Part shown: in pieces, positions 10,259 through 19,752 of the stretch
Position numbering within the stretch: the first letter of the stretch is position 1
Layout of the letters: each line of letters opens with the position of its first letter
Virus record (IMG/VR): IMGVR_UViG_3300042503_000838
Span: 1 to 64,000 of that record
Strand: one strand, 5' to 3'
DNA: 64,000 bases
Origin: a virus
Program-made: the position numbers and the translations under genes
The notes under the pieces: generated by a model
Databases searched by the model: none
Seen by the model: the letters and a program-made list of their open reading frames with translations, nothing else
Told to the model about the DNA's origin: nothing

Positions 10259-11307
10259 TTGAATTGTTCGGAAATGGTCGGCTTAGGAGGTTGCATAGAC
10301 TTGTAGTTTTCGAAAGCTTCAAGTCCAATATTTGCTAAATCAATCGTAAGCGCAGTTGGGGAAGGACCAGATACAGGCGTAGGTGGTACCGCAGTAATAG
10401 GTAGAGGAGCTAGCGGTTTGACTGGATCAGAAATTGGCTGAGGTGTATAGAACTGAGCTTGGTTGGTCGTGTTTTGCCTTGCTACATCCAAAGCTTCACC
10501 TTGACGAACCTTATCCGCTATTCGGAAATTGCGAGTGATCTCACGATTACTGACGTTAGCCAGATACTGTTGGTGATATTGATTAGTCAAACGTTCAACA
10601 GATCTACCAACCTGACCACGAGCTTGAGCCTTACCAGCAGCTGCAATTGATTGAGCCCTAAGGTTTTCAATTTCTACAGTCTCTTTAGCTTCTTCTTCGT
10701 AGAACCTACCTTCAAGGTCTGCAATTTGACGCTCAAAGTTTTTAAAGGCTTGAGAAGCCGTCGCACCTACGAACTCAGATTGTTGCTTAGCTAGTTGATC
10801 TTCGTAATCTCTACGTTTTTGAACGTAATCAACATCCCTGTAATAGGTCTCAAGTTGATACTGGTAATCCCTATAATTTTGAGCTACTTGGTCTGCATAC
10901 CGAGCCCAATACTCCTGCTGAGCCGCTGCATTTTGAGCCACTGTATCGGCTGCTCGTGTTTTGTAAGCAGCTGCTGCAGCTGTAGCATCCATAATCCCCT
11001 TACCAATTGAGAGGATTGAAGGTAGCTCAAAAATGCCCTGTAGGGCTTGATTAAAGAAGTTGTTATCGTTTTTTTGAGTTTTAAATAGTCCTGAATAATC
11101 TGGAACATTAAGTTTTGGAATCCCAAAATCTGCTCCAAAGTCAAACCCCCCGGTAAACCCCAAAGACCCAATATCAAAAGAAGGCGAAAAAGCCTTACTT
11201 GAGTAATCGGGTACGTCAATTTTAGGGATATTTAAAGTTTTACCTAGATCCAGATTTAGGTCAAAATTTGAAGAGCCAGAAAATTTTGAAAAATCAGAAA
11301 AAGTCAT
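10255..11307 (-). CDS. Internal virion protein, gp14 position
   Basis: A 350-aa protein between tail tube B and the M23 internal protein, matching T7 gene 14, which encodes the internal core protein that lodges in the outer membrane on ejection. The first 100 residues are low complexity, with repeats of Phe, Gly, Asp and Ser (for example SLGFTGGFDFGADFGIPKLN). The middle, about 120-270, is a Gln/Ala/Arg/Tyr-rich coiled coil. The C-terminus is proline-rich. Start and stop overlap both neighbours (TAATG with tail tube B, ATGA with the next gene). Assigned by position and composition. Confidence 0.65.
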   Translation of the reverse strand: MTFSDFSKFSGSSNFDLNLDLGKTLNIPKIDVPDYSSKAFSPSFDIGSLGFTGGFDFGADFGIPKLNVPDYSGLFKTQKNDNNFFNQALQGIFELPSILSIGKGIMDATAAAAAYKTRAADTVAQNAAAQQEYWARYADQVAQNYRDYQYQLETYYRDVDYVQKRRDYEDQLAKQQSEFVGATASQAFKNFERQIADLEGRFYEEEAKETVEIENLRAQSIAAAGKAQARGQVGRSVERLTNQYHQQYLANVSNREITRNFRIADKVRQGEALDVARQNTTNQAQFYTPQPISDPVKPLAPLPITAVPPTPVSGPSPTALTIDLANIGLEAFENYKSMQPPKPTISEQFK

Positions 11308-14300
11308 TAGCCGTACTTCCTAGCGACATCAAAATACAGGCCAGTCCATTCAAGAGCAATGAACTTAGCTTGGTCGATGCTGTCGTTCACTAGCTCCACT
11401 GTAACTTGGTCATTCTTGCTCTGGATATAAGCACGGTATTTTGCCTCTTCAAACGGCTCTTCTTCACTAATAACAATGTTTCCATTTAGAGGGTCTCTAC
11501 GATCAAATTCATAGATAATCTCATCACGAAACTTAGGCGTCACTTGAACGGTGAAATACCGAGAATCGCTGTAGTAAATATCCATATATCGCAGCTGCAA
11601 ACGACCAGTACGATTACCAATAAAAGTGTTGTCGGTCGCTGTTCTGCTGTAAGGCATAATCTGAGGCGGCTCATAAGTAAACGTGTACTTTTCACCAAAG
11701 ACCCAAGAGCTGTTTGAAAAATCCCCAAGGCTATCGCAAACAAAACTAGTAACCCCAACCGGAACATTAGCAGCCACGATCCAACGTTTCTCAGATTCAG
11801 CGCTGTCATTTTTGTTCTGTTTGATGATTACAAGCTGACTGGGGTTAACAGTCCTATACGGCAGGGTAACAGTGGTTTTGTTCGTACCAGCGTTGTAGCT
11901 AAATGAAGCTGTACCAATATCAGTAGTAATAGAGTTTGAGATCTGACGGTCTAGCAGGAACAACTCAGAGCTATCCTGAGGCGGTCTAGAAGCGTTAATA
12001 CCCTCAAGGTAAAACTCGTTGCTACCGCTGTTTACATATTTCACAAGGCTATACAGGGTGCCCTCAACAAAGTCGCACCAGTAAAGGTTTTTGTTAGGGA
12101 AGTTCCATTTATGCCAAGCGTTCTGACGATTAGTTAAAGAGCCACCAGAAGCTTCCCAAAAGAACTGGTACACGTAAAGGGAAGAAGGTTCATCTTGACT
12201 TAGCAACATCAAAAATTGATCAGTACGGCTTACAGCCAAAGAATCAATATTTTTGGGAATGTATTTAGGAATAGTTTCTGTGATTACTGCAGTTTGACCA
12301 AGGTTAATGCCAACCGTTCTGTCAGTCGTAATGAAAGTGTGTACACCAGTAAAGTCCCCCTCTTTAACAGGGAAAATTACCTGAGGTCCAACTTGTTGAG
12401 GACGCACATTAGGTTCCATACTGATGGAACTAATACGACCCACAGAGGCTGTCTCAGGGCTAAACGTTACGTTGTCACCAGAATACAAACGAAACTGGTT
12501 TTCACTGGAGAACAGGATAAGCTCGTCCTGCTGTTGAAGGGCGTAGTTTAAAACAGCAACGTCACTACTAACAGCTGTAAGGTCAATAGGATCGCTGTCT
12601 ATAACTTGTACAGCTGACTGCTGCCAGAAGTTGTAATAGTCACCAGACTCACTAAGGATTACGTTCTCACCACTTACAAAACCCAAACGGTTTTTAAAGA
12701 ACACAACATCGTTAATTGTGTGATCTACAAACGAGGGTCCAGGTATTTCTTCTACATCCCCTGCAAGACGAGACACCCAACCTGGGATTGGGAACGAAAC
12801 AGTGCTGTCAGTGTAGGTAGTACCGCTAAAGGGTTGGAAAGTGAACCTAGTAAGGCCGTTAGCGTTCCTGTAATAGATAAACGCATGAGGCATCGTGTTG
12901 TCGTCTAAAAGCCCCCTAGTGCCCCACCCAGGAGCTTCTTCCCAAACACCACGACCAAACGCACCAGCAGTAGTAGTGTTCTCAGCGTTAAACGTTAGGT
13001 AGTAAGAACTTTCTTGTGACGATCCGCTAGGAGCCACGAGGACTGTATAACCTTCCCAAGAAGTAGGAGGTAGTTCTGTAATACTTGTAATTTGATTGGA
13101 AAATCCAGACATCAAAGTGTTGCCACGAGCATCAGATGCAACAACACTTTTGATATAACGAGAAGAGCTAGTGAGGCCAATAAGAATTTGAGAACCTTGA
13201 ACTTCAAACGTTAATTGGTTAGTGCTGTCTTTTTGATCAAGACCGTGACCAAGGGTATAAGTATGCGAACCACCGTCAGTAGCTGCAGCACTCATCACAA
13301 TAGAGGTTGCACCTTTACTAACCACCGTGGTTCCAGCAGGTACGTGGGTTCCTGTAATAGTGTCACCTATATAAATTTTTGACATATCAGCAGTGTTAAT
13401 GCTGGTCATTGTTGCACTGCCGTTAGATACATGACCAACAGCAGTTTCTGAAAATGAAACTAAATTTGAAGCAATAAGTTCAGAGCTAACAACAATAGGA
13501 TTTCCTGCGCTGTCAGTAAGAGAAGGCGTAAGGTACTTACCAGTAATAGTTACGTTGTTATCTAATACAACATCAATGCGATATTCAGTGTCATAGTCAA
13601 CCAGCTTTACCCAAATTTGAGCTTTGGTTGGTTGGTAAACTGAGCTAATGCTCCCAATGTTATACCTAGTTAGAACTTCAGAGGCGTCGTACGCTACTTC
13701 CTTTTGAACGTTAGTGACAAATACATAATCTTGGAACGAGGTAGCCCTAAAGCGGTCCCTCGCTCTACCAGAACCTCGAAGGTACCCAAGATTAGTTGAA
13801 GTGATATTTGTAAATGATTGCTCAATAGGCACCACAGTAGGAAGAATCCCACTCAAAGGTTCTACGTTGGATACACCAGTTACAAAGGTATAACTGGATT
13901 GAACTGTAAGAGTTACTCCTGTAGTAGTTGCTGTAGCGTTTTTGCTGAGAGTGGCCCTAGAAGAAGCAATATCAATATCAACAATTACTGTTCCACTAGG
14001 AATACCAGATCCAGTTACACCAGCACCAACAAACAGATCTGTCATAGAGCTGACAGAAGTTACAACAGCAGAACCGTTGGTAATGTTTCCAGTGCGAGAA
14101 ACAGTCCTACTATCATCAGCAATAATCAAAATGAAACGTTCGGTGCTGCTTCGGTTATAAACGTAAACCCAAGCCTCTTCCCATTTGATTGGGTTGACAA
14201 GGGTAAGACCACCAGCGTTCTTAGTAAGAGTATCAATACGCTTTAGGGGTACAGAACCTAAACGCTTTTTAAGGCCCTCTACAAGATCGCAGTTACCGTT

Positions 14301-14402
14301 TTCAAGAACTTTTGCAAAGCCAGGTAGCACAAAGCTATCTGCTTGTTGGTTTACTCCTTTATTGAGAGGAGCAATGATTTGACTAAAAAGTTCTCGTGAC
14401 AT
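11307..14402 (-). CDS. Tail tubular protein B (gp12-like nozzle)
   Basis: The 1031-aa protein starts with SQIIAPLNKGVNQQADSFVLPG, close to the opening of T7-like nozzle proteins, and contains conserved blocks such as INDVVFFKNRLGFVSGENVI and the C-terminal DIYYSDSRYFTVQVTPKFRD. It forms the tail end to which fibres attach. T7 gp12 is 794 residues. Part of the extra length is two related beta segments of about 64 residues at 105-168 and 323-386, both with an NGSA..TS core and a later PxGT. It overlaps the start of the gp14-like gene by one base (TAATG). Confidence 0.9.
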   Translation of the reverse strand: MSRELFSQIIAPLNKGVNQQADSFVLPGFAKVLENGNCDLVEGLKKRLGSVPLKRIDTLTKNAGGLTLVNPIKWEEAWVYVYNRSSTERFILIIADDSRTVSRTGNITNGSAVVTSVSSMTDLFVGAGVTGSGIPSGTVIVDIDIASSRATLSKNATATTTGVTLTVQSSYTFVTGVSNVEPLSGILPTVVPIEQSFTNITSTNLGYLRGSGRARDRFRATSFQDYVFVTNVQKEVAYDASEVLTRYNIGSISSVYQPTKAQIWVKLVDYDTEYRIDVVLDNNVTITGKYLTPSLTDSAGNPIVVSSELIASNLVSFSETAVGHVSNGSATMTSINTADMSKIYIGDTITGTHVPAGTTVVSKGATSIVMSAAATDGGSHTYTLGHGLDQKDSTNQLTFEVQGSQILIGLTSSSRYIKSVVASDARGNTLMSGFSNQITSITELPPTSWEGYTVLVAPSGSSQESSYYLTFNAENTTTAGAFGRGVWEEAPGWGTRGLLDDNTMPHAFIYYRNANGLTRFTFQPFSGTTYTDSTVSFPIPGWVSRLAGDVEEIPGPSFVDHTINDVVFFKNRLGFVSGENVILSESGDYYNFWQQSAVQVIDSDPIDLTAVSSDVAVLNYALQQQDELILFSSENQFRLYSGDNVTFSPETASVGRISSISMEPNVRPQQVGPQVIFPVKEGDFTGVHTFITTDRTVGINLGQTAVITETIPKYIPKNIDSLAVSRTDQFLMLLSQDEPSSLYVYQFFWEASGGSLTNRQNAWHKWNFPNKNLYWCDFVEGTLYSLVKYVNSGSNEFYLEGINASRPPQDSSELFLLDRQISNSITTDIGTASFSYNAGTNKTTVTLPYRTVNPSQLVIIKQNKNDSAESEKRWIVAANVPVGVTSFVCDSLGDFSNSSWVFGEKYTFTYEPPQIMPYSRTATDNTFIGNRTGRLQLRYMDIYYSDSRYFTVQVTPKFRDEIIYEFDRRDPLNGNIVISEEEPFEEAKYRAYIQSKNDQVTVELVNDSIDQAKFIALEWTGLYFDVARKYG

Positions 14403-15037
14403 TAGCGATCAAGAATATCAGGACCAAAAGTAGTCAGCACTCGACCGCCATACAAATCATCAGGACCACTAATGAAGTTGTAGTTTTGTCCGAGGTCTTC
14501 AGTACGCTTTAGGGTTTGAAGAGCGTTCTTTTCATCATCGCTTGTATAAGCTTCGATTGATGCAGAAGTAACAGCTCTGTTTGCAAACATCCTTGCAGCA
14601 CGAATCATAATGTAGCGGCGTGCTGTTTCCGGAATGCTGTCCCAATCAAGTTCTTCAATAACTTCAGCAACAATATTGCTAGTAGTTGCTGTGGCAATAA
14701 TCCCGCTGTCCCTTAGGTCGTATGAATTTTTAATGCGATCAAAAAGCTTAATACCCCTAAGCACCAACCTTTGTGTTGGGTAAGAAACTGGGTTAAACCG
14801 TACTGCAAGCGTGTTTGATGGCAAGTTGGAATGACCAGTATTAGCGACCAAAGGAATGCTGTCATAAACGGCTGTGTTCCAACACCAACCTGCACCTTGT
14901 ACCTCTCGACTAACTTCATCCAGCGTACGCTCTGCAAGGCTTACATCGCCTGTTAGAGGGGCGTTAAGACTATTCACTGGTGCTTCGCCAATAATGGCAA
15001 GCAACGTATTAACTGCACTGAGTTTTGTAGTCGCCAT
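14402..15037 (-). CDS. Tail tubular protein A (gp11-like adaptor)
   Basis: This gene encodes the dodecameric adaptor joining portal to nozzle. The opening TTKLSAVNTLLAIIGEAPVN matches the T7 gp11 start (AELSAVNDILASIGEPPV). I place the start at the ATG at 15037, giving 211 aa. An in-frame ATG 13 codons upstream falls inside the terminator hairpin and would add an unrelated leader. The protein is mostly helical with VSREVQGAGWCWNT, typical of the family. It follows the major capsid gene and the terminator, as T7 gene 11 follows gene 10 and T-phi. Confidence 0.9.
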   Translation of the reverse strand: MATTKLSAVNTLLAIIGEAPVNSLNAPLTGDVSLAERTLDEVSREVQGAGWCWNTAVYDSIPLVANTGHSNLPSNTLAVRFNPVSYPTQRLVLRGIKLFDRIKNSYDLRDSGIIATATTSNIVAEVIEELDWDSIPETARRYIMIRAARMFANRAVTSASIEAYTSDDEKNALQTLKRTEDLGQNYNFISGPDDLYGGRVLTTFGPDILDR

Positions 15038-15046
15038 TATTGCAAC

Positions 15047-15073
15047 AAAAAAGGGGAAGCATTTGCCTCCCCT
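15047..15073 (-). terminator. Rho-independent terminator after the capsid gene (T-phi-like)
   Basis: On the minus strand a 9-bp stem with a 4-nt loop (15052-15073, stem beginning AGGGGA, one G-T pair) is followed by six T residues. It lies between the capsid gene and tail tube A, exactly where T7 has its main late terminator T-phi. It probably ends a share of transcripts, so that capsid mRNA exceeds tail mRNA. Confidence 0.85.
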
Positions 15074-15106
15074 CATTGTATTGGTAATTAACTAGAAGCT
15101 AGTTAA

Positions 15107-16519
15107 TCAATAGGGGTTGCCGTCAGACAGCAGGCTCACGCAGCACTCAGGACGCAGCACACCGTGACCCACGGCATAGCTAGCAACCATCATGGTGCTT
15201 TGAGTCATAGCCTTGTACTCAGCACCGGTCATCTGCATCGAGACATCCTTGAGGGACACCGTACCCACAGCTTCCTTGGTGAAGCATAGGCCGAAGCAGT
15301 TAGCGATGGAGCTGGTGTTACCCTGCTCATCCTGGAAGTAATCAACAGTACCAGAGGCAGCCTGACCGTCAGAGCCATCACGGCCGTTGACGTAGTTAGG
15401 ACGCTCACCACGGGTCACAGCGGACTGGTTGCTCAGACCCACGTAGGACTGACCGTTGGTGTAGCTGTTGATGCCCAGATGGTTGGAGGTAACCAGACGG
15501 AAACCAGCAACGTTCAGAACCTTGTTACCAGCAATGGTACCGTTACGACCGTCAGCACCGTTCCAATCAGTGTTGATGGCACGGTCAGAGCTGAGAACGT
15601 CGTAGTAAGCACCAGGGCTCAGAACGGTCACGCGACCATCCTTAGGAGCATCCTTTTCGTCCAGCACTTGGCAGGCCTTGAAGAGGTTCTCAACGATCAG
15701 GTTGCCACGAGCAGCACGGCTAGCAGCACCGTTCAGGTCGATACCACTGAAGGAAGTACCACCAGGCAGAGCGTTCAGAACGAACAGACGCTCACCAACA
15801 GTGAACTGAGCGTTAGTACCGGTACCGATAGAACCGATTGGGTTGATAACGAAGGTGGCTGCACCGTTGGTAGGAGCAGTGGTGATCACACCGTAAGCAC
15901 CGGAGGTCTCACCGTACACAACTTCGCCAACTGCCCAGAAACCAAGTTCAGCGGTTTGGAAGTTAGCACTCAGGGTAATCGTGTTGGTGCTCACAGAAGC
16001 GTAAGTACCACCGTTCAGTTGGAATCGCTTGGAATCCCAATCCTTCACACGACCATCAGACTCAGAAGCAGCCAGAAGGGTACGAGCAAGGCGCTGGTCA
16101 TAGGCACGAGCCAGAGCCCGCCCCAATTCGGTTGAGTAGATCGACCGAACATCCCAATGAAGTTTGGCTTCATCAAGATCGTAGATGGAAGCATCAGCAA
16201 TCAGCAGGTCATCAATGGTGATGATCTTTTCGCCGATCATGCCCTTGTTACCTTGACCGGTAATAAAGTCACCGGGGCGGTGGTAGCGGCTAGAGAAGCG
16301 CCCAGTAATGGGGAAGCTTGCAGATTTGCCCGAAGAGATCGAGCGCTTCATCGTGAGATCTTTAAAAATCGTCTCGCGATTGAAGGTAGTCAGAACTTCT
16401 CCCGAAAAGATTTTCAGGAAATTAGCGTTTTCACGCTCATAGTTACCGGAGGCGGAACCAGCGTTGTATTGAACGCCGTTAAGACCACCCAACCGGCCGA
16501 TAGATGCAAAATCAGGCAT
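15107..16519 (-). CDS. Major capsid protein, T7 gp10-like (HK97 fold) with insertion
   Basis: The 470-aa protein has capsid landmarks of T7-like phages: LKIFSGEVLTTFNRETIFKD near residue 35, the E-loop segment MKRSISSGKSASFPITGRF at 58-75, MIGEKIITIDDLLIADASIYDL (about 94-115) and DEKDAPKDGRVTVLSP in the second half. Marine T7-like relatives are near 375 aa. The excess here is largely a beta-rich stretch at about 178-262 (GETSGAYGVITTAPTNGAAT) between ordinary capsid blocks. The gene is preceded by the scaffold gene and followed by a strong terminator. Confidence 0.93.
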   Translation of the reverse strand: MPDFASIGRLGGLNGVQYNAGSASGNYERENANFLKIFSGEVLTTFNRETIFKDLTMKRSISSGKSASFPITGRFSSRYHRPGDFITGQGNKGMIGEKIITIDDLLIADASIYDLDEAKLHWDVRSIYSTELGRALARAYDQRLARTLLAASESDGRVKDWDSKRFQLNGGTYASVSTNTITLSANFQTAELGFWAVGEVVYGETSGAYGVITTAPTNGAATFVINPIGSIGTGTNAQFTVGERLFVLNALPGGTSFSGIDLNGAASRAARGNLIVENLFKACQVLDEKDAPKDGRVTVLSPGAYYDVLSSDRAINTDWNGADGRNGTIAGNKVLNVAGFRLVTSNHLGINSYTNGQSYVGLSNQSAVTRGERPNYVNGRDGSDGQAASGTVDYFQDEQGNTSSIANCFGLCFTKEAVGTVSLKDVSMQMTGAEYKAMTQSTMMVASYAVGHGVLRPECCVSLLSDGNPY

Positions 16520-16610
16520 CGTTAGGTTGGAGATAGAAGTTTACGTGCGCTCGCATCTCAAAGTTGTTATCGCCTCAGCGGCAACAATGTCTACGTTCGC
16601 TAATGAAATA

Positions 16611-17237
16611 CTAACCCCTAGGGCCCAATACTTCACTGCGAATCAACTTATCCTGCACATCTTGTGTGTAAGCAGGGTCTTGAAGATAACGAGAATCGTT
16701 CATAGCAGCCATTACTTCTTGGCTAGAGCGGAACACATCGCTACTGTTTCCAGAAAGCTTTCCACCCATTAGTTGTGGCTCATAACCTTCAGTATCCTGA
16801 TAAGCAAAGTAAAGACTTTGCAAAGCGTTACGAGCACGGTAGTAATCACCGCTATTCACTTCACGGTTGTAAGCCTCAAGCTCTTCAGCGTTAAGGTTTC
16901 CCCGTGCCCATTCTTGAACAGCTTGGAAATTTTCTTGACCTCCAATGCTGTCCATGATCACTGTCTCCTCTTCTTCAGAAAGAGAAGCAGCCTCTACTTG
17001 ATCTTCAGTAGTTTCTTCAGTTTCTTCTGGTTCCGTAGCTTCATAACCACGGTTGCCAAGTTTCTTCTCAAGTTCTTGATAAGCCTTCAAAAGCTCATCA
17101 GGTGTTTTAAACTTGCCAGCAATCAGTTCCTCTTGCTGTTCCTGCTTTTCAGATTCTTGAAGGATTTCAAGATCTTGCTCGCTATAGGGCCCAGTCTCCT
17201 GAGCCAGAAAACCATCAGCGATAATTTCCATGATCAA
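16611..17237 (-). CDS. Capsid assembly scaffold protein (gp9-like)
   Basis: A 208-aa, strongly acidic protein (runs of Glu and Gln, such as EATEPEETEETTEDQVEA) directly between portal and capsid genes. It has the helical, charged make-up and the FKTPDELLKAYQELEKKLG segment seen in scaffold proteins of T7-like phages. It would guide procapsid assembly and then leave. The start is either of two Met codons (17237 or 17231). 91 bases without a gene separate it from the capsid gene. Confidence 0.85.
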   Translation of the reverse strand: MIMEIIADGFLAQETGPYSEQDLEILQESEKQEQQEELIAGKFKTPDELLKAYQELEKKLGNRGYEATEPEETEETTEDQVEAASLSEEEETVIMDSIGGQENFQAVQEWARGNLNAEELEAYNREVNSGDYYRARNALQSLYFAYQDTEGYEPQLMGGKLSGNSSDVFRSSQEVMAAMNDSRYLQDPAYTQDVQDKLIRSEVLGPRG

Positions 17238-17446
17238 CCAATACGGATGGTCAGATCAGGATAGATCCAAACAGGACGCTTGTTTTTAGCAGCCTGAGCA
17301 TATTGTTCGTATGTTTCAGGCTTCTTCTCTTTGAGTTCTTCAATGAGAAGTTCCATCTTGGACTTAGGTTCTGCCTTCTTAGAAGGGAGCTGCTGCTCCT
17401 CCACCACCGGCTCCGGCGATTTCTTGGCTTGTCCGGATTGAGTCAT
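17234..17446 (-). CDS. Small protein between portal and scaffold
   Basis: A 70-aa frame whose first 68 bases overlap the end of the portal gene and whose stop overlaps the scaffold start. The second half, MELLIEELKEKKPETYEQYA, is helical and charged and ends in PVWIYPDLTIRIG. An internal ATG at 17356, after the portal stop, would give a 40-aa protein without the overlap. Neither start has a clear ribosome binding site. The function is unknown. Its place in a tight virion operon suggests a minor assembly role. Confidence 0.5.
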   Translation of the reverse strand: MTQSGQAKKSPEPVVEEQQLPSKKAEPKSKMELLIEELKEKKPETYEQYAQAAKNKRPVWIYPDLTIRIG

Positions 17447-18986
17447 TTTCAGCTTTGACGAGAGCGGCCTGTTTAGCAGGATCGTTATTAGGATCTTGCG
17501 TGGCCATTTGTTGCTGCATCATCATAGCTTGCTGTTGTTCTTCGGCCATGAGATCCTCGTCACTCTTAATGAGTTTGTAGGTATCCAACCCGTCAGAAGC
17601 TGCAAGACGAGTAATAAGCTCACGACTGTTAACGTACTTAGCCAAAGTCTCAGGCCCAAGAGTTCCAGCAATCGTCTGTAAGAACTCAATAAGTTTTGCT
17701 TTGTCATTACCTCGTCCAAGGGCATCCAAGCCAGTTGTGATTTGAGGTTTGACAACGTTTTTAGGCAGCTTAGGAAGACGCCCCTGACGTTCCATAAGGG
17801 CCATCTTGCGGTTTACCAGAGGAACTTGAAGTTCAACACTCAGGATGCTGTAAATGCCCCCCAATCCTGCTTCCAGCTCCTGTGCAACCATTCTGATTTC
17901 TTCGGCTGTCACTCGGTCCCGACCAGAAGCACCAGCTTGAATTGCGCTGTTAAGAAGGAAGGAAAAGCTCAGTCGTTGTTCAATACGAGCAATCGTGTTC
18001 AGAGCAACCGTAAGATCAGCTTGCTTCTGCATTTGCAGAGGAGCCACATCATTTGGATTGCCGCTAACAATTGATCCATTGGCAGCCCTAGCAAGAGCGT
18101 CAGGACGAGTCGTACCGTTTGGATTGCAGAGGAAGATGATCTTGGCTGCTGCTGCTGAACCCTCAACAATTGCTTTAGAAAGATACTCAAGGCTTTTCAG
18201 ATCACCAAGCAGTTCTTCACAATATCCACGACCGTAGGCTTCATGAGCCACACGGAACATACGCAGCGGAATCCAGGGGCTTTTATCAATTGCTACAGAA
18301 CCGGTCTTATTAACTTGTTTTCCGTAAGCCTCTTGATACCAGTTGCACTTATCTTTTTGGTAATCCCAAGTGATATGGGTGTACAAGAAAACACTACGGT
18401 CTACAAATTTACCGTCGCCGCTTTTAGGTGCAACACCTTTAGGAAGTACATCAGGACTTACCTCTTCCCTAACTACAACTTCAAGAATGTTTCCTTCTGG
18501 GTCTCTATTAAGCACAAACGATTTAAGTGGATAAACCCTGGTACCTGTGTCAGCTACATAGATAAGAGCGTTACCGCCAATGATGAGGTGTTTAAGGGCC
18601 TCAAACAAAGCAGTGCGATCTCCAGACTCTTCAATGTCACGCATCACTGAGCGTTCCATCAAAGCAAGCTGCTGGTCAAATTCAGACTGCAGTTCTTTGT
18701 AATTATCTAGTTCCCGCTTTAGCTTCATATCGTCTACTGAAAGACGGAAAAAGCTTTGATTAGGAGGAAGCAAAGCAATAAGAAGTTTGCTTGCCAGATT
18801 ATTTACGCCACGAGCACCTAGACCTTGGTAGGTAGTAGCGATCTTGGTGTAAAGGTTTTTGCCTGTGCTTCTGTCGTTATCGGTAATCAAAGTGGGCAAG
18901 GTGTACTTGCTGCACTCAATAGCCCGATCAAGGTAAATAGTCTTTTCGGGCTCTAGTGCCGAATAACGAGCCTGAGCATTAGACAT
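17379..18986 (-). CDS. Portal (head-tail connector) protein, gp8-like
   Basis: The 535-aa protein carries typical features of T7-type portals: an N-terminal YTLPTLITDNDRSTGKNLYT, YQGLGARGVNNLASKLLIAL, GNALIYVADTGTRVYPLKSF and the helical YGRGYCEELLGDLKSLEYLS. It forms the dodecameric ring through which DNA is packaged by TerL and ejected. The C-terminus is Gln/Met-rich and then Gly/Ala-rich. The first codons overlap the stop of the preceding coiled-coil gene by 8 bases. Confidence 0.95.
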   Translation of the reverse strand: MSNAQARYSALEPEKTIYLDRAIECSKYTLPTLITDNDRSTGKNLYTKIATTYQGLGARGVNNLASKLLIALLPPNQSFFRLSVDDMKLKRELDNYKELQSEFDQQLALMERSVMRDIEESGDRTALFEALKHLIIGGNALIYVADTGTRVYPLKSFVLNRDPEGNILEVVVREEVSPDVLPKGVAPKSGDGKFVDRSVFLYTHITWDYQKDKCNWYQEAYGKQVNKTGSVAIDKSPWIPLRMFRVAHEAYGRGYCEELLGDLKSLEYLSKAIVEGSAAAAKIIFLCNPNGTTRPDALARAANGSIVSGNPNDVAPLQMQKQADLTVALNTIARIEQRLSFSFLLNSAIQAGASGRDRVTAEEIRMVAQELEAGLGGIYSILSVELQVPLVNRKMALMERQGRLPKLPKNVVKPQITTGLDALGRGNDKAKLIEFLQTIAGTLGPETLAKYVNSRELITRLAASDGLDTYKLIKSDEDLMAEEQQQAMMMQQQMATQDPNNDPAKQAALVKAENDSIRTSQEIAGAGGGGAAAPF

Positions 18987-19752
18987 TCAAACCACCCGTA
19001 GAGTTTGGTGTACCCATACCGACGCCGCCGGAAATGGGAGATTGTATTTCCAAACTAGTACGTAGTCCAGCTGGTGTGCCAGTTCTTTGGCGAACACGAG
19101 AAGAAATAGGAGAACCAGCAGACTGTTGCTGTTGAATTGCTGCGTTAAGTTTTTGTTGTTGCAACATCGAAGCAGAAGCTAGGCGTTGCTGTGACATTTG
19201 CTGTTCAGCAGACTGTCGAGCCAACGTAGCTTGCTCTTGCATCGATTTTGTTTGAGCTTGATATTGATTCAACTGCTCACGAGCAAGCCCAAGTTGTTGT
19301 TGCTGGGCTTCACGTTGCTGTGCCGTTTGACCTTGCAGTAGTTTGCTTTGTTCCGCTGCTTGCGCTTGAAGAATTTTGCTTTGTTCTGCTGTTTGACTTT
19401 GCAACAGATTTCTTTGCTCTAAAGATGAAGCGCGTAAAGCATTTAATTGTTGCTCTGCTATCGCTTTATTTGAACTAAGTTGTTCACGACTTCTAGCGCT
19501 TTGTTCTTGGTACGCTTTCTGAGCTAGTTCAAATTCTTGTTGACGTTGAGCTAGCCCTTCACGAAGCGCAGTAAGTTGCCCCTCAACAGCCAAACGTTGC
19601 TGTTCCTGAGACCTACGTGCAATGTCTGCTTGCTGCTGAGCAGCTTGACGGGAAGTCTCAGCTTGTTTGCTAGCGGCTTGTCCAGTTTTATAAGCGGAGT
19701 AAGCACCAGCAGCGGCACCAACAATGCTAAGAATCCCTTTAAGAAGAGACAT
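18979..19752 (-). CDS. Gln/Ala-rich coiled-coil protein upstream of portal
   Basis: The first 25 of 257 residues contain a short hydrophobic, glycine-rich segment (LSIVGAAAGAYSAYKTG). Residues 30-200 are a long Gln/Ala/Leu/Arg coiled coil with repeats such as QTAEQSKILQAQAAEQSK. The tail is Gly/Ser-rich and ends TGGLNV, similar to the neighbouring coiled-coil protein ending PTGLNI. A good ribosome binding site (GAGGAA) precedes the ATG. It is co-transcribed with virion genes, so a structural or assembly role is likely but not shown. Confidence 0.65.
   Translation of the reverse strand: MSLLKGILSIVGAAAGAYSAYKTGQAASKQAETSRQAAQQQADIARRSQEQQRLAVEGQLTALREGLAQRQQEFELAQKAYQEQSARSREQLSSNKAIAEQQLNALRASSLEQRNLLQSQTAEQSKILQAQAAEQSKLLQGQTAQQREAQQQQLGLAREQLNQYQAQTKSMQEQATLARQSAEQQMSQQRLASASMLQQQKLNAAIQQQQSAGSPISSRVRQRTGTPAGLRTSLEIQSPISGGVGMGTPNSTGGLNV

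Noticed and set aside
15479-16135. 218-aa plus-strand frame opposite the capsid gene
   Set aside because: Low-complexity Thr/Ser/Val product from antisense of a well supported capsid gene with biased codon use.
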